64,000 nt of DNA from contig CAKUTF010000007.1 of assembly GCA_934691725.1 (NCBI GenBank), positions 1-64,000 on the forward strand. The letters are read 5' to 3'. A program made the translations under genes and the position numbers. The stretch comes from an uncultured Fibrobacter sp. GTDB taxonomy: Bacteria; Fibrobacterota; Fibrobacteria; Fibrobacterales; Fibrobacteraceae. Below the pieces are notes generated by a model. That model saw nothing but the letters and a program-made list of their open reading frames with translations, searched no databases and was not told the DNA's origin. Numbering within the stretch: position 1 is the first letter of the stretch; every line of letters begins with the position of its first letter. This document shows positions 8,640-15,602 of this stretch, piece by piece.

Positions 8640-8668
8640 TTGCAAGAACGGTTTGATATTTTTATGTT
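8640..8668 (+). promoter_or_regulatory. Candidate promoter of first FISUMP lipoprotein
   Basis: TTGCAA (8640-8645), a 17-bp spacer, then TATGTT (8663-8668). The predicted start of transcription leaves a leader of about 25-30 bases that contains the GAGGAG ribosome-binding site of the gene at 8703. Confidence 0.5.
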
Positions 8669-8702
8669 TTTGTTTGATAAAAAGTTTTTTGAGGAGAAAT
8701 GT

Positions 8703-9989
8703 ATGATAAATTCAAATGCCGTAAAATTTTCGCTGGTCGCTTTCGGCTGTGGAATTTTCCTTGCCGCCTGCGGTGACGATGTGACGAAGGTGACGAATTC
8801 GGGTCTCGACGTCGTTGCGTCCGCCGACTCGCTCGGAAAATGCACCGGGGAACGCTTCGGCGAGATGATGTTCGCGCAAAAGGAAAATGCGGTCTTTGTC
8901 TGCGCGGATTCCGCCTGGCAAAACGTTTCGGCTGCGGGCGACAGTTCCGACGGAAAAGCGTGCGCGGTAGAAATGCTTGCCGATTCTTCGGGCTACAAGG
9001 TCGTCTGCGGCGGGGATTCCGTCGGGGTGATTCTTGATGGTCTCGCTAGCGAAGGCTGCTCGATTGCCGATGACGGAATGGGAACGGTCACGCAAGTCTG
9101 CGGCGAGGACACGGTCACGTTTAACAAGGGGCTTTGCGGGAGTTCTCCGTATGAACCGTTGAAAGGTTTCTGCTTCGAAGATTCCGTTTATTCCTGCGAA
9201 GGCAAGCCTTATGATCCGTCGAAGAAATTCTGCTATGAAAAAGCCGTCTATGCACTGTGTGACGGAAAGCCTTACGATCCGACGGATTCCGTCTGGAAAT
9301 GCATCGACGGGAGAATCGCGATGGAATTTACGGATGAACGCGACGGGCAGACCTATGCGGCGGTGAAAATCGGCGAACAGCTCTGGATGGCGGAGAATTT
9401 GAACTTCGCTTATCCGAAGCTGACGATTTCCGGGTCCGAGGAAGATTCCACGGAAAGCGCGGCGCTGGACTCAATCAGTTTCTGCTACAATAATGATCCG
9501 GTAAACTGCGAAAAGTATGGTCGTCTTTATACATGGGCTGCGGCGATGGATTCGTTGGCGGTTCTTGGCGACAGCGCTGGTTTCGGCTGCGGTTATGGCG
9601 TCGATTGTTCCCCGACATATCCAGTCCGCGGAATCTGTCCGGAAGGTTGGCACCTGCCCGATACGGCGGAATGGTTCGCTTTGAGAAATTTTATCGAAAA
9701 ACAACTCGGCGATACAGCACTCGTAGGCTATGCGCTAAAATCGACAAGCGAGTGGATTTCCAATGGTATCGGTTCCGATATGTTCGGATTCAAAGCCCTC
9801 CCTGCGGGCTATCTGAATGTTCGTGATTTAAAATTTTCTGACATTCAACAGAATGCTTATTTTTGGAGTTCTGTAGCTAGGGATGATGAGGATGGTTTCT
9901 TTACGAATTTGGAATACGATTACCCTGACTTTGATGTCTGGCGAGATTTTAAGTACGCTGCGTACTCTGTCCGCTGCATCAAGGACTAG
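8703..9989 (+). CDS. FISUMP-domain lipoprotein (paralog 1)
   Basis: The 428-residue protein starts at MINSNAVKFS with GAGGAG upstream and has lipobox LAAC (Cys23). About residues 142-202 hold a Cys-containing repeat of roughly 22 residues (pattern FCxEdsVYxxCxGKPYDP) in about three copies. The C-terminal domain from about residue 208 is the Fibrobacter succinogenes major paralogous domain (TIGR02145): it opens FTDERDGQTYAAVKIGEQLW and contains MAENLN, the FCYNND / C..YGRLYTWAAAM block, YPVRGICPEGWHLP and a final SVRCIKD. The domain is thought to be an extracellular, lectin-fold-like module; its ligand is unknown. The gene lies in tandem with a second copy at 10223. Confidence 0.92.
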   Translation: MINSNAVKFSLVAFGCGIFLAACGDDVTKVTNSGLDVVASADSLGKCTGERFGEMMFAQKENAVFVCADSAWQNVSAAGDSSDGKACAVEMLADSSGYKVVCGGDSVGVILDGLASEGCSIADDGMGTVTQVCGEDTVTFNKGLCGSSPYEPLKGFCFEDSVYSCEGKPYDPSKKFCYEKAVYALCDGKPYDPTDSVWKCIDGRIAMEFTDERDGQTYAAVKIGEQLWMAENLNFAYPKLTISGSEEDSTESAALDSISFCYNNDPVNCEKYGRLYTWAAAMDSLAVLGDSAGFGCGYGVDCSPTYPVRGICPEGWHLPDTAEWFALRNFIEKQLGDTALVGYALKSTSEWISNGIGSDMFGFKALPAGYLNVRDLKFSDIQQNAYFWSSVARDDEDGFFTNLEYDYPDFDVWRDFKYAAYSVRCIKD

Positions 9990-10124
9990 TCAGAGCTTAG
10001 AGCTGAGATCTTAGAGTTTAGTTGAAAGCTATAGAGGTCAGGAATCAGTGATCAGTGGCTAGAAGGGACGCGGGATACGGCGAGCGGGACAAGGGGTGTC
10101 TGATCGGACTTGAACAGCTAACTG

Positions 10125-10152
10125 TCATTGCCGGGCATAGACCCGGTAATGA
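10125..10152. repeat. Inverted repeat in the FISUMP intergenic spacer
   Basis: TCATTGCCGGG and CCCGGTAATGA form an imperfect inverted repeat around CATAGA. The sequence resembles the CATTGCCGGGCATAG end of the modular intergenic repeats, but the 7-bp tracts are missing. The rest of the spacer (9990-10222) shows short TTAGAG/CAGTGATCAGTG-like repeats and no gene. Confidence 0.6.
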
Positions 10153-10222
10153 CCATACACAAATGGATTCCCTTGCCAAGCAAGAGAGTGCCATTGGAGA
10201 AAAAATTTTGCGAGAAAAATAT

Positions 10223-11788
10223 ATGATAAATTCGAATGTTGTAAAACTTTCGTTGGCTGTTTTGGGCGGAGGATTTCTGCTTGCCGCCTGCGGCGATGAC
10301 GTAACCCAGGTAACGAAGGAAGCCGCCGGATTGGAAGTCGTTGCATCGGCGGATTCGCTAGGAAAGTGTTCCGAGGATCGCGCTGGCGAGATGAAGTTCG
10401 TTTCGAAAGAGAATGCGGTCTATGTCTGCAGCGATTCCGCCTGGAAGAATGTCTCCGCAGTCGAAAAGGCTTCGTGTTCCGCAGAGCCTCTCAAGGACAG
10501 TTCGGGCTTTAAAATCGTCTGCGACGGAGACTCGGTTGGGGTCATGCGAAACGGAAAAGACGGCTTGGACGGCAATAAAGGCGAAGCAGGTGCAGCGGGA
10601 ACATCTTGCACGGTCGAAGAATCGCCGCTTCTCGAGTCGGACTTTGGACGTGGCGCCTATCTTGTCGTTTGCGGGGATGAAATCGTGGGAACGATCCGGG
10701 ACGGTTTCGCGGGAGAAGGCTGCACGCTCACCGACAACGGCGACGGAAGCGTTTCGCAGGTCTGCGGGTCGGACACGGTTACTTTGTACAAGGCGTTCTG
10801 CGGAAATAAGCCTTTTAATCCGGCTTCGAGCTTCTGCTACGAGGATTCTGTCGTCGCGCTCTGCGGCGGAAAATCCTATGATTTGGCTGAAAATGTCTGC
10901 CTCTCAGATTCTCTCTATCCGCTTTGCAATGGCGACCTGTTCGATTCCGAAGCGCAATTCTGCCATGGAAATGCTCTTTACGAAAAATGCGCCGGCGAAA
11001 TTTACGATCCGGATTCGAATTTCTGCTACGGGGATTCGCTCGTTGCGCTCTGTGGCGGAGAAATTTATTCGGTCGGGAAAGACGTTTGCGCTGATGAAAA
11101 AGTTTATAAAGACAAGGCGCTTGCTTGGGAGAACATGAATCCGGAAATCGATTACGAGGTGCTTACCGATGAACGTGACGGTCGGGTTTACAGGACGGTC
11201 CGAATCGGCACCCAGACCTGGATGGCGGAAAATTTAAATTACGCCTATATGCCGGACACTTTGAGTTTCTGCTACAACAATTCTGCGGATTCCTGTGCCA
11301 AGTACGGCCGTCTTTACACTTGGGCCGCGGCGATGGATTCGGCGGCATGCTTTACGGAAGACGGCAAGGGTTGCGGCTACGGCAAGACTTGCTCCCCGAC
11401 ATATCCCGTCCGCGGAATCTGTCCGGACGGTTGGCACCTGCCGAGCGATGCGGAGTGGAATACGCTAAAGACGTTTGTCGCCAGTTCCCTGTTTGACGGC
11501 ACGACTGATTCCGCGGGCTACGCGCTGAAATCGGCAAGCGGCTGGAGGAAATCATACAACGGCAAAACAGGCGGCTCGGACGCGCTCGGCTTCGGGGCTC
11601 TCCCGGCGGGCCACCGCTTCGGCGACGGGGCGTTCGTTGGCGTTCTCGTGTGCGCGTACTTCTGGTGCTCTCCGGAGTACGGCGCAAACCTCGCCTACGG
11701 CTGGTTCCTGGGCTACGACTTCACGGGCCTGTACACGAGCGACATCTACAATGATGGCGCGATGTCTGTCCGCTGCGTCAAGGACTAA
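10223..11788 (+). CDS. FISUMP-domain lipoprotein (paralog 2, expanded)
   Basis: The 521-residue paralog of the preceding gene has an almost identical signal peptide (MINSNVVKLS..LAACGDD, Cys23). Three differences stand out. It has five collagen-like Gly-X-Y triplets near residue 113 (GKDGLDGNKGEAGAAG). Its Cys-repeat region (about 189-294) holds roughly six copies of the ~22-residue unit instead of about three. Its FISUMP domain (about 309-521) ends with an Ala/Tyr/Gly-rich stretch before SVRCVKD. A start at 10223 fits the lipobox; the ribosome-binding site is weak (GCGAGA). A surface-exposed, outer-membrane-anchored protein is inferred. Paralogy and repeat gain are read directly from the sequence. 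Confidence 0.92.
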   Translation: MINSNVVKLSLAVLGGGFLLAACGDDVTQVTKEAAGLEVVASADSLGKCSEDRAGEMKFVSKENAVYVCSDSAWKNVSAVEKASCSAEPLKDSSGFKIVCDGDSVGVMRNGKDGLDGNKGEAGAAGTSCTVEESPLLESDFGRGAYLVVCGDEIVGTIRDGFAGEGCTLTDNGDGSVSQVCGSDTVTLYKAFCGNKPFNPASSFCYEDSVVALCGGKSYDLAENVCLSDSLYPLCNGDLFDSEAQFCHGNALYEKCAGEIYDPDSNFCYGDSLVALCGGEIYSVGKDVCADEKVYKDKALAWENMNPEIDYEVLTDERDGRVYRTVRIGTQTWMAENLNYAYMPDTLSFCYNNSADSCAKYGRLYTWAAAMDSAACFTEDGKGCGYGKTCSPTYPVRGICPDGWHLPSDAEWNTLKTFVASSLFDGTTDSAGYALKSASGWRKSYNGKTGGSDALGFGALPAGHRFGDGAFVGVLVCAYFWCSPEYGANLAYGWFLGYDFTGLYTSDIYNDGAMSVRCVKD

Positions 11789-11863
11789 TCCTATATAGTT
11801 GAATTCTGCCGCTCCGCTTCAGGACAAGATGTCTTGGCGGGGCGATTTCTATATTAACGCTAA

Positions 11864-12373
11864 ATGCGATACGCCCTTTTGACAAGTTCCGAAAGCTTTG
11901 TCGATGAAATCGACCTGATTGAGAAACTTTTCGATGCCGGTCTGGATTTGCTTTATGTCTGGAAGCCGAATCTCTCCGAGCGCGCCCTGGATCGATTTTT
12001 GCTTTCGCTTGCCGAACCGATTCGCGGACGGAGCTTTCTTTGCGGGTCACCGTCAAAGGCTTTGGAATTTGGACTTTTGGGTTTTCACGTGTCGGCGGAT
12101 TTTTGCGTCCGGAATGCGGATGCGGCGATGCGGGCTTCGGGACTTCTGAGCGTCCATGCGAAAAGCCAGGACGATTGGCGGAAAGTCCCGGAAGGCGTCC
12201 GTAACAAGGTTTCGACCTTGGTCGTCGATTCGAAAGAAGGCTTTCCCTGTTCGGCTTTTGTCGCAAGCGATGCGACGGAGCTTTCGGCGGATGCGGAAAA
12301 CTTTTTCATCACCTCGGGAATCTGGGAATTTGCCGATCCCGTTTCCGCCTGGAGGCGTTTATGCAAGAAATGA
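11864..12373 (+). CDS. ThiE/TenI-like protein (degenerate thiamine phosphate synthase family)
   Basis: The 169-residue protein is shorter than true ThiE (about 210). It begins MRYALLTSSES and keeps the TenI-type layout: an AGLDLLYVWKPNLSERAL segment in place of the usual ThiE Arg-Lys substrate motif, then GFHVSADF and LLSVHAKS. The pyrophosphate-binding residues of active ThiE are not evident, so it may be a TenI-like tautomerase or a regulatory homolog. It overlaps thiD by 13 bases, which supports a thiamine role. A TATATT box ends 8 bases before the ATG with no Shine-Dalgarno, so the transcript may be nearly leaderless. No TPP riboswitch is visible in the 75 bases upstream. Confidence 0.65.
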   Translation: MRYALLTSSESFVDEIDLIEKLFDAGLDLLYVWKPNLSERALDRFLLSLAEPIRGRSFLCGSPSKALEFGLLGFHVSADFCVRNADAAMRASGLLSVHAKSQDDWRKVPEGVRNKVSTLVVDSKEGFPCSAFVASDATELSADAENFFITSGIWEFADPVSAWRRLCKK

Positions 12374-13107
12374 CTTACGCGCTGACCGTTGCCGGTTTTG
12401 ACGGCAGCGCCGGGGCGGGAATCCTCGCCGACATCAAGGCGATGAAGGACTTTGGCGTCTATGGCTCGGCGGTTTGCACGGCTCTCACGGTGCAAAACGA
12501 AAACTCTTTTTCGGAACCGGGCTTTCTTCCGTGGGAGCGTATCCGCGCGCAACTTGAAAAGCTCTACGAGGTCCGCACATATCGCTTTGTGAAAATCGGG
12601 CTTGTCGAGGATGCGGAAACCCTGCGGCGGATTGTCGAATGGCTTCGCTGTCGGGACGAGAAAACCTTTATCGTCTGGGATCCCATCATGGGGGCGACGG
12701 CGGGTTACCGCTTTTTTGCGGACGGCGAAGCGGACAGTTTTTTTCCTGTATTTTCAAAAATCGATCTGATTACGCCGAACCGGTTTGAATACGCGTATCT
12801 CGGTCTAGGCGTTGCCGACAGCAGGAGAGAAGTTCTCGTGGGAAACGGCACGTCCGTTTTGCTCAAGGGCGGCCACGCGGAAGGGGACATGTCCGTGGAT
12901 ATTCTGTGGCATGACGGGAAAAAATTCGAATTCGCATCGAGGCGTTTGCCGGGTGTCGATAAGCACGGCTCGGGTTGCACGCTATCCTCGGCCATCCTTG
13001 CTAATTTTGCGCTCGGAAAATCCTTGCCCGAAGCGTGTAACGCAGCGAAAGGCTATATCGCGAAATGGTTTGCCGGCGGGGAAGGGCGGACCGGCTGGGT
13101 GGAATAA
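12361..13107 (+). CDS. thiD: Hydroxymethylpyrimidine/phosphomethylpyrimidine kinase
   Basis: The 248-residue ribokinase-fold protein begins YALTVAGFDGSAGAGILADI, the ThiD substrate-binding start, and has the anion-hole/catalytic motif HGSGC at residues 202-206. It phosphorylates HMP and HMP-P to HMP-PP in thiamine synthesis. GGAGG lies 5 bases before its start, inside the end of the upstream ThiE/TenI-like gene. It is somewhat shorter than typical (about 265), with a compact middle region. Repeat R4 follows its stop codon, and the first terminator lies beyond the repeat. Confidence 0.88.
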   Translation: MQEMTYALTVAGFDGSAGAGILADIKAMKDFGVYGSAVCTALTVQNENSFSEPGFLPWERIRAQLEKLYEVRTYRFVKIGLVEDAETLRRIVEWLRCRDEKTFIVWDPIMGATAGYRFFADGEADSFFPVFSKIDLITPNRFEYAYLGLGVADSRREVLVGNGTSVLLKGGHAEGDMSVDILWHDGKKFEFASRRLPGVDKHGSGCTLSSAILANFALGKSLPEACNAAKGYIAKWFAGGEGRTGWVE

Positions 13108-13120
13108 GAGAATGTCTTTT

Positions 13121-13330
13121 CTTTATAAGGCTCTAAGGACTAAGCTTAGGGATTAGGGAGTAGGGAACAGGGATTAGTCCGCAGACGTCTAAGGGAATGA
13201 GCAATGAGTAATGAGCAATTGGTCAGCAGACGTCTAGGCTTTTTAAAATGTCATTCCCCGGCTTGACCGGGGAATCCCCTTTAAGGAATGGGATTTGACA
13301 GGTTAGCGAGCTTGTCGAGCTATGCCCGAC
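13121..13330 (+). repeat. Intergenic modular repeat, copy R4 (after thiD)
   Basis: Starting 13 bases after the thiD stop codon: CTTTATAAGG, 7-bp units of the GGGATTA type, GTCCGCAGACGTCTAAGGG, 7-bp units of the AATGAGC type, CAGCAGACGTCT, GGCTTTTTAAAATG, a CCCCGG hairpin (13253-13261 with 13267-13275) and GAGCTTGTCGAGCTATGCCCG. It matches R2 in order and in orientation relative to the preceding gene. No gene is seen between 13108 and 13393. Confidence 0.85.
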
Positions 13331-13348
13331 ACATATGAAAACGGTTCT

Positions 13349-13378
13349 AAAAAAGGCCCGCTTTGCGCGAGCCTTTTT
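13349..13378. terminator. Bidirectional terminator between thiD and ilvE
   Basis: AAAAAAGGCCCGC pairs with GCGAGCCTTTTT across a short loop, with A and T runs on both sides, so it can end transcripts of ilvE (minus) and of thiD plus repeat R4 (plus). Confidence 0.75.
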
Positions 13379-13393
13379 GAAAAATTTTACCGC

Positions 13394-14428
13394 TTACAGA
13401 TCGACGACCTCTGTCCAGCCGAATGGGTCGGGTTCTTCCGCAAACTGGATTGCCGTGTAGGTGTTGAAGAGTTTCGTGCAGACGGGTCCCGGGTTTACAC
13501 CGTCGCCGTAGGTGAACGTCCTGTTCGCGACCGGATCGACGATTTTCTTTATCGGGGTGATGACCGCAGCGGTGCCGCATTCCGCGGTTTCGCTGAATTC
13601 GGCGAGTTCCTCGAACGGAACCTGGCGGCGTTCCACCTTGTAGCCGAGATGTTCCGCGAGCTGCTGGAGGCTCTTGTTCGTGATGGACGGAAGGATCGAT
13701 TCGGATTTCGGCGTCACGTAGGTGTTGCCCTTGATGCCGAAGAAGTTTGCCGGACCGCATTCGTCGATGTATTTCTTTTCCTTCGCGTCGAGGTAAATCG
13801 TGCTCGAATAGCCGAGCTTCTTCGCTTCGGCGAGGGAAAGCAGGCTTGCCGCATAGTTTCCGCCGACCTTGACCGTTCCCGTTCCCAGAGGGGCGGCTCG
13901 ATCGTAGTTCCGGCTGATCATCATATCGACAGGCTTGAACCCGTCCTTGAAGTAGGGGCCAACCGGGGTCACGAACATGAGGAGCATGTATTCGTCTGCG
14001 GGTTTGACGCCGACTTCGGGACCGGTGCCGATGAGAAGCGGGCGGATGTAGAGCGTCGCTCCGTAGCCGTAGGGCGGCACAAAGCGTTTGTTCGCCTTCA
14101 CGACTGTGTAAACCATTTCACGGAAGAGTTCGACCGGCGGAACGGCCATCAGGACACGGTTTGCCGTATTCTGGATGCGGCGGGCGTTTTCTTCGACGCG
14201 GAATACGCGGACCTTGCCGTCCTTGCCGGTATAGGCCTTGAGACCTTCGAAGCCTTCTTGGCCATAATGCAAGCAAGTAGCGGCGATATGAATGCTGATA
14301 TCCTTGGAGGAGGAGAGCTCGATTTTTCCCCATTCTCCGTTGCGGTAATAGCAGCGAACGTTGTAGTCGGTGTCGTAGTAACCGAACGGGAGCGTTTTCC
14401 AATCAACTGTATTCAGATCAACTTGCAT
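13394..14428 (-). CDS. ilvE: Branched-chain amino acid aminotransferase
   Basis: The 344-residue fold-type IV PLP enzyme has HYGQEGFEGLKAY at residues 54-66, the PLP Lys in TVKVGGNYAASL (K187), and the signature ECGPANFFGIKGN at 223-235. It transfers the amino group between glutamate and the 2-oxo acids of Leu, Ile and Val. Length and motifs fit the larger BCAT class (about 340-360 residues). It is transcribed alone, divergent from the secreted protein at 14544. ilvD of the same pathway lies 27 kb away in the window. Confidence 0.94.
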   Translation of the reverse strand: MQVDLNTVDWKTLPFGYYDTDYNVRCYYRNGEWGKIELSSSKDISIHIAATCLHYGQEGFEGLKAYTGKDGKVRVFRVEENARRIQNTANRVLMAVPPVELFREMVYTVVKANKRFVPPYGYGATLYIRPLLIGTGPEVGVKPADEYMLLMFVTPVGPYFKDGFKPVDMMISRNYDRAAPLGTGTVKVGGNYAASLLSLAEAKKLGYSSTIYLDAKEKKYIDECGPANFFGIKGNTYVTPKSESILPSITNKSLQQLAEHLGYKVERRQVPFEELAEFSETAECGTAAVITPIKKIVDPVANRTFTYGDGVNPGPVCTKLFNTYTAIQFAEEPDPFGWTEVVDL

Positions 14429-14543
14429 AGTCTATGCCTTTTTTGTGGCGTCACCTGGCGCCGTTTGAAAAAATACACATTTTGATTTAAAATGGCTTTG
14501 GATTCTGCAAAAAAGATATATTCCGTCCAAAAGGATGGTTTGG

Positions 14544-15563
14544 ATGTCTATCGGAAAAACGACGCTTTGTGAACTTTGCCTCTGCGCGGCACTCTTTGCC
14601 GAGAGTCCTGTCGATGATTTCGGCTTTCTGAAAATCTACCGGACAAAGGAGGGGTCCGTTTCGTGGAACTCGGCGCACTGGGCGAACGGCAACGCGCGGA
14701 GCGTGGAATGGGACGGCGACCCGGACGATCCGCTCGGCTGGACGGAAAGCCACAGCGACGGAAACGGCTCGTTCGATATCGACGGGAAAGGCGTGATGCA
14801 GATGAACTGGAACGACGGCCCGAGATTCCACGTGAACAGCCTGAACGGTCCTAGAACGCAGTTCTTTTTGAATGCGGAACTGACCGCTTACTTTATGCGG
14901 GACGCTTCCGGCGGGGCGGATTACGGCGGGATGGTCGTCGGGATGCGCTCGGGGCCCTTGGGACACGGCTCGGGCGGCGGGGACAACTGCGACGCGACGA
15001 CGTATTATGCGCGCTTTCGGAACGACGGAAAATGGGACTTTGAAAAGGAATGGAAACATCCGGAGAGCTTTTACCGGACGACTTCGGGTGTAGGCAACCA
15101 GGATCCGCTCTGGGGCGGAAGCCCGCTTCCGGTGGGAAAGTGGATAGGGATGAAGTATATCGTCTATAACAAGGATGCGGAAACGGTTCGCCTGGAGCTT
15201 TACATCGATTCGACGTCGAACGCGACGCCTCCCGGCAAGTGGGAACCTGTCGGTGTGATTGAAGACGCCGGGCTGGATTTCCGCGGAGCTGCGGGAGAAA
15301 CGGTTTCGGGCTGCGCCTATTCGGATGCGCTCGCCCCGATCCTCCAAGGCGGCGGAACGATCCTTTTCCGTTCGGACCGGGACCATCCCTTTTACAAGTT
15401 CGTCTCGGTTCGGGAAATCGACATTTCGGAAGCGCCTTTCGGCGAGACGGAGGCGATTCGGAAAATGCCCGTCCGCATCTGGAAAAAGACGCCTGTTTCC
15501 AGGTTCGACCTGCTCGGACGCCCTGCGGAAGAAGGCGCTCCCCTGCGGATTTTTGGCAAGTAA
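14544..15563 (+). CDS. Secreted protein, likely concanavalin/jelly-roll type, with possible sorting tail
   Basis: The 339-residue protein has a signal peptide (MSIGKTTLCELCLCAALFAES). The mature part is rich in Gly, Asp, Trp and Tyr and in beta-strand patterns such as AYFMRDASGGADYGGMVVG and YARFRNDGKWDFEKEW, like laminin-G or polysaccharide-binding sandwich domains. No catalytic motif is recognised. The last about 20 residues (SRFDLLGRPAEEGAPLRI) resemble the FDLLGR motif of type IX secretion C-terminal domains, but the tail is short. An AAGGA 8 bases upstream supports the ATG at 14544 rather than 14535. Cell-surface or secreted carbohydrate binding is inferred only. Confidence 0.65.
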   Translation: MSIGKTTLCELCLCAALFAESPVDDFGFLKIYRTKEGSVSWNSAHWANGNARSVEWDGDPDDPLGWTESHSDGNGSFDIDGKGVMQMNWNDGPRFHVNSLNGPRTQFFLNAELTAYFMRDASGGADYGGMVVGMRSGPLGHGSGGGDNCDATTYYARFRNDGKWDFEKEWKHPESFYRTTSGVGNQDPLWGGSPLPVGKWIGMKYIVYNKDAETVRLELYIDSTSNATPPGKWEPVGVIEDAGLDFRGAAGETVSGCAYSDALAPILQGGGTILFRSDRDHPFYKFVSVREIDISEAPFGETEAIRKMPVRIWKKTPVSRFDLLGRPAEEGAPLRIFGK

Positions 15564-15567
15564 AATC

Positions 15568-15596
15568 TTGCAAAATGCACATGTGTTCACTATATT
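15568..15596 (+). promoter_or_regulatory. uvrA promoter giving a leaderless or near-leaderless mRNA
   Basis: TTGCAA (15568-15573), exactly 17 bp, TATATT (15591-15596). The ATG of uvrA is 6 bases after the -10 box, so the normal start of transcription would fall on or next to the A of the start codon. No Shine-Dalgarno is present. Confidence 0.65.
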
Positions 15597-15602
15597 TGGG
15601 GC

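Noticed and set aside
11789..11863. Possible TPP riboswitch before the ThiE/TenI-like gene
   Set aside because: The leader is too short and has no CTGAGA core; a TATATT box lies just before the ATG.
13322..14485. 387-codon open frame on the plus strand
   Set aside because: It is antisense to ilvE and begins inside repeat R4; no motif.
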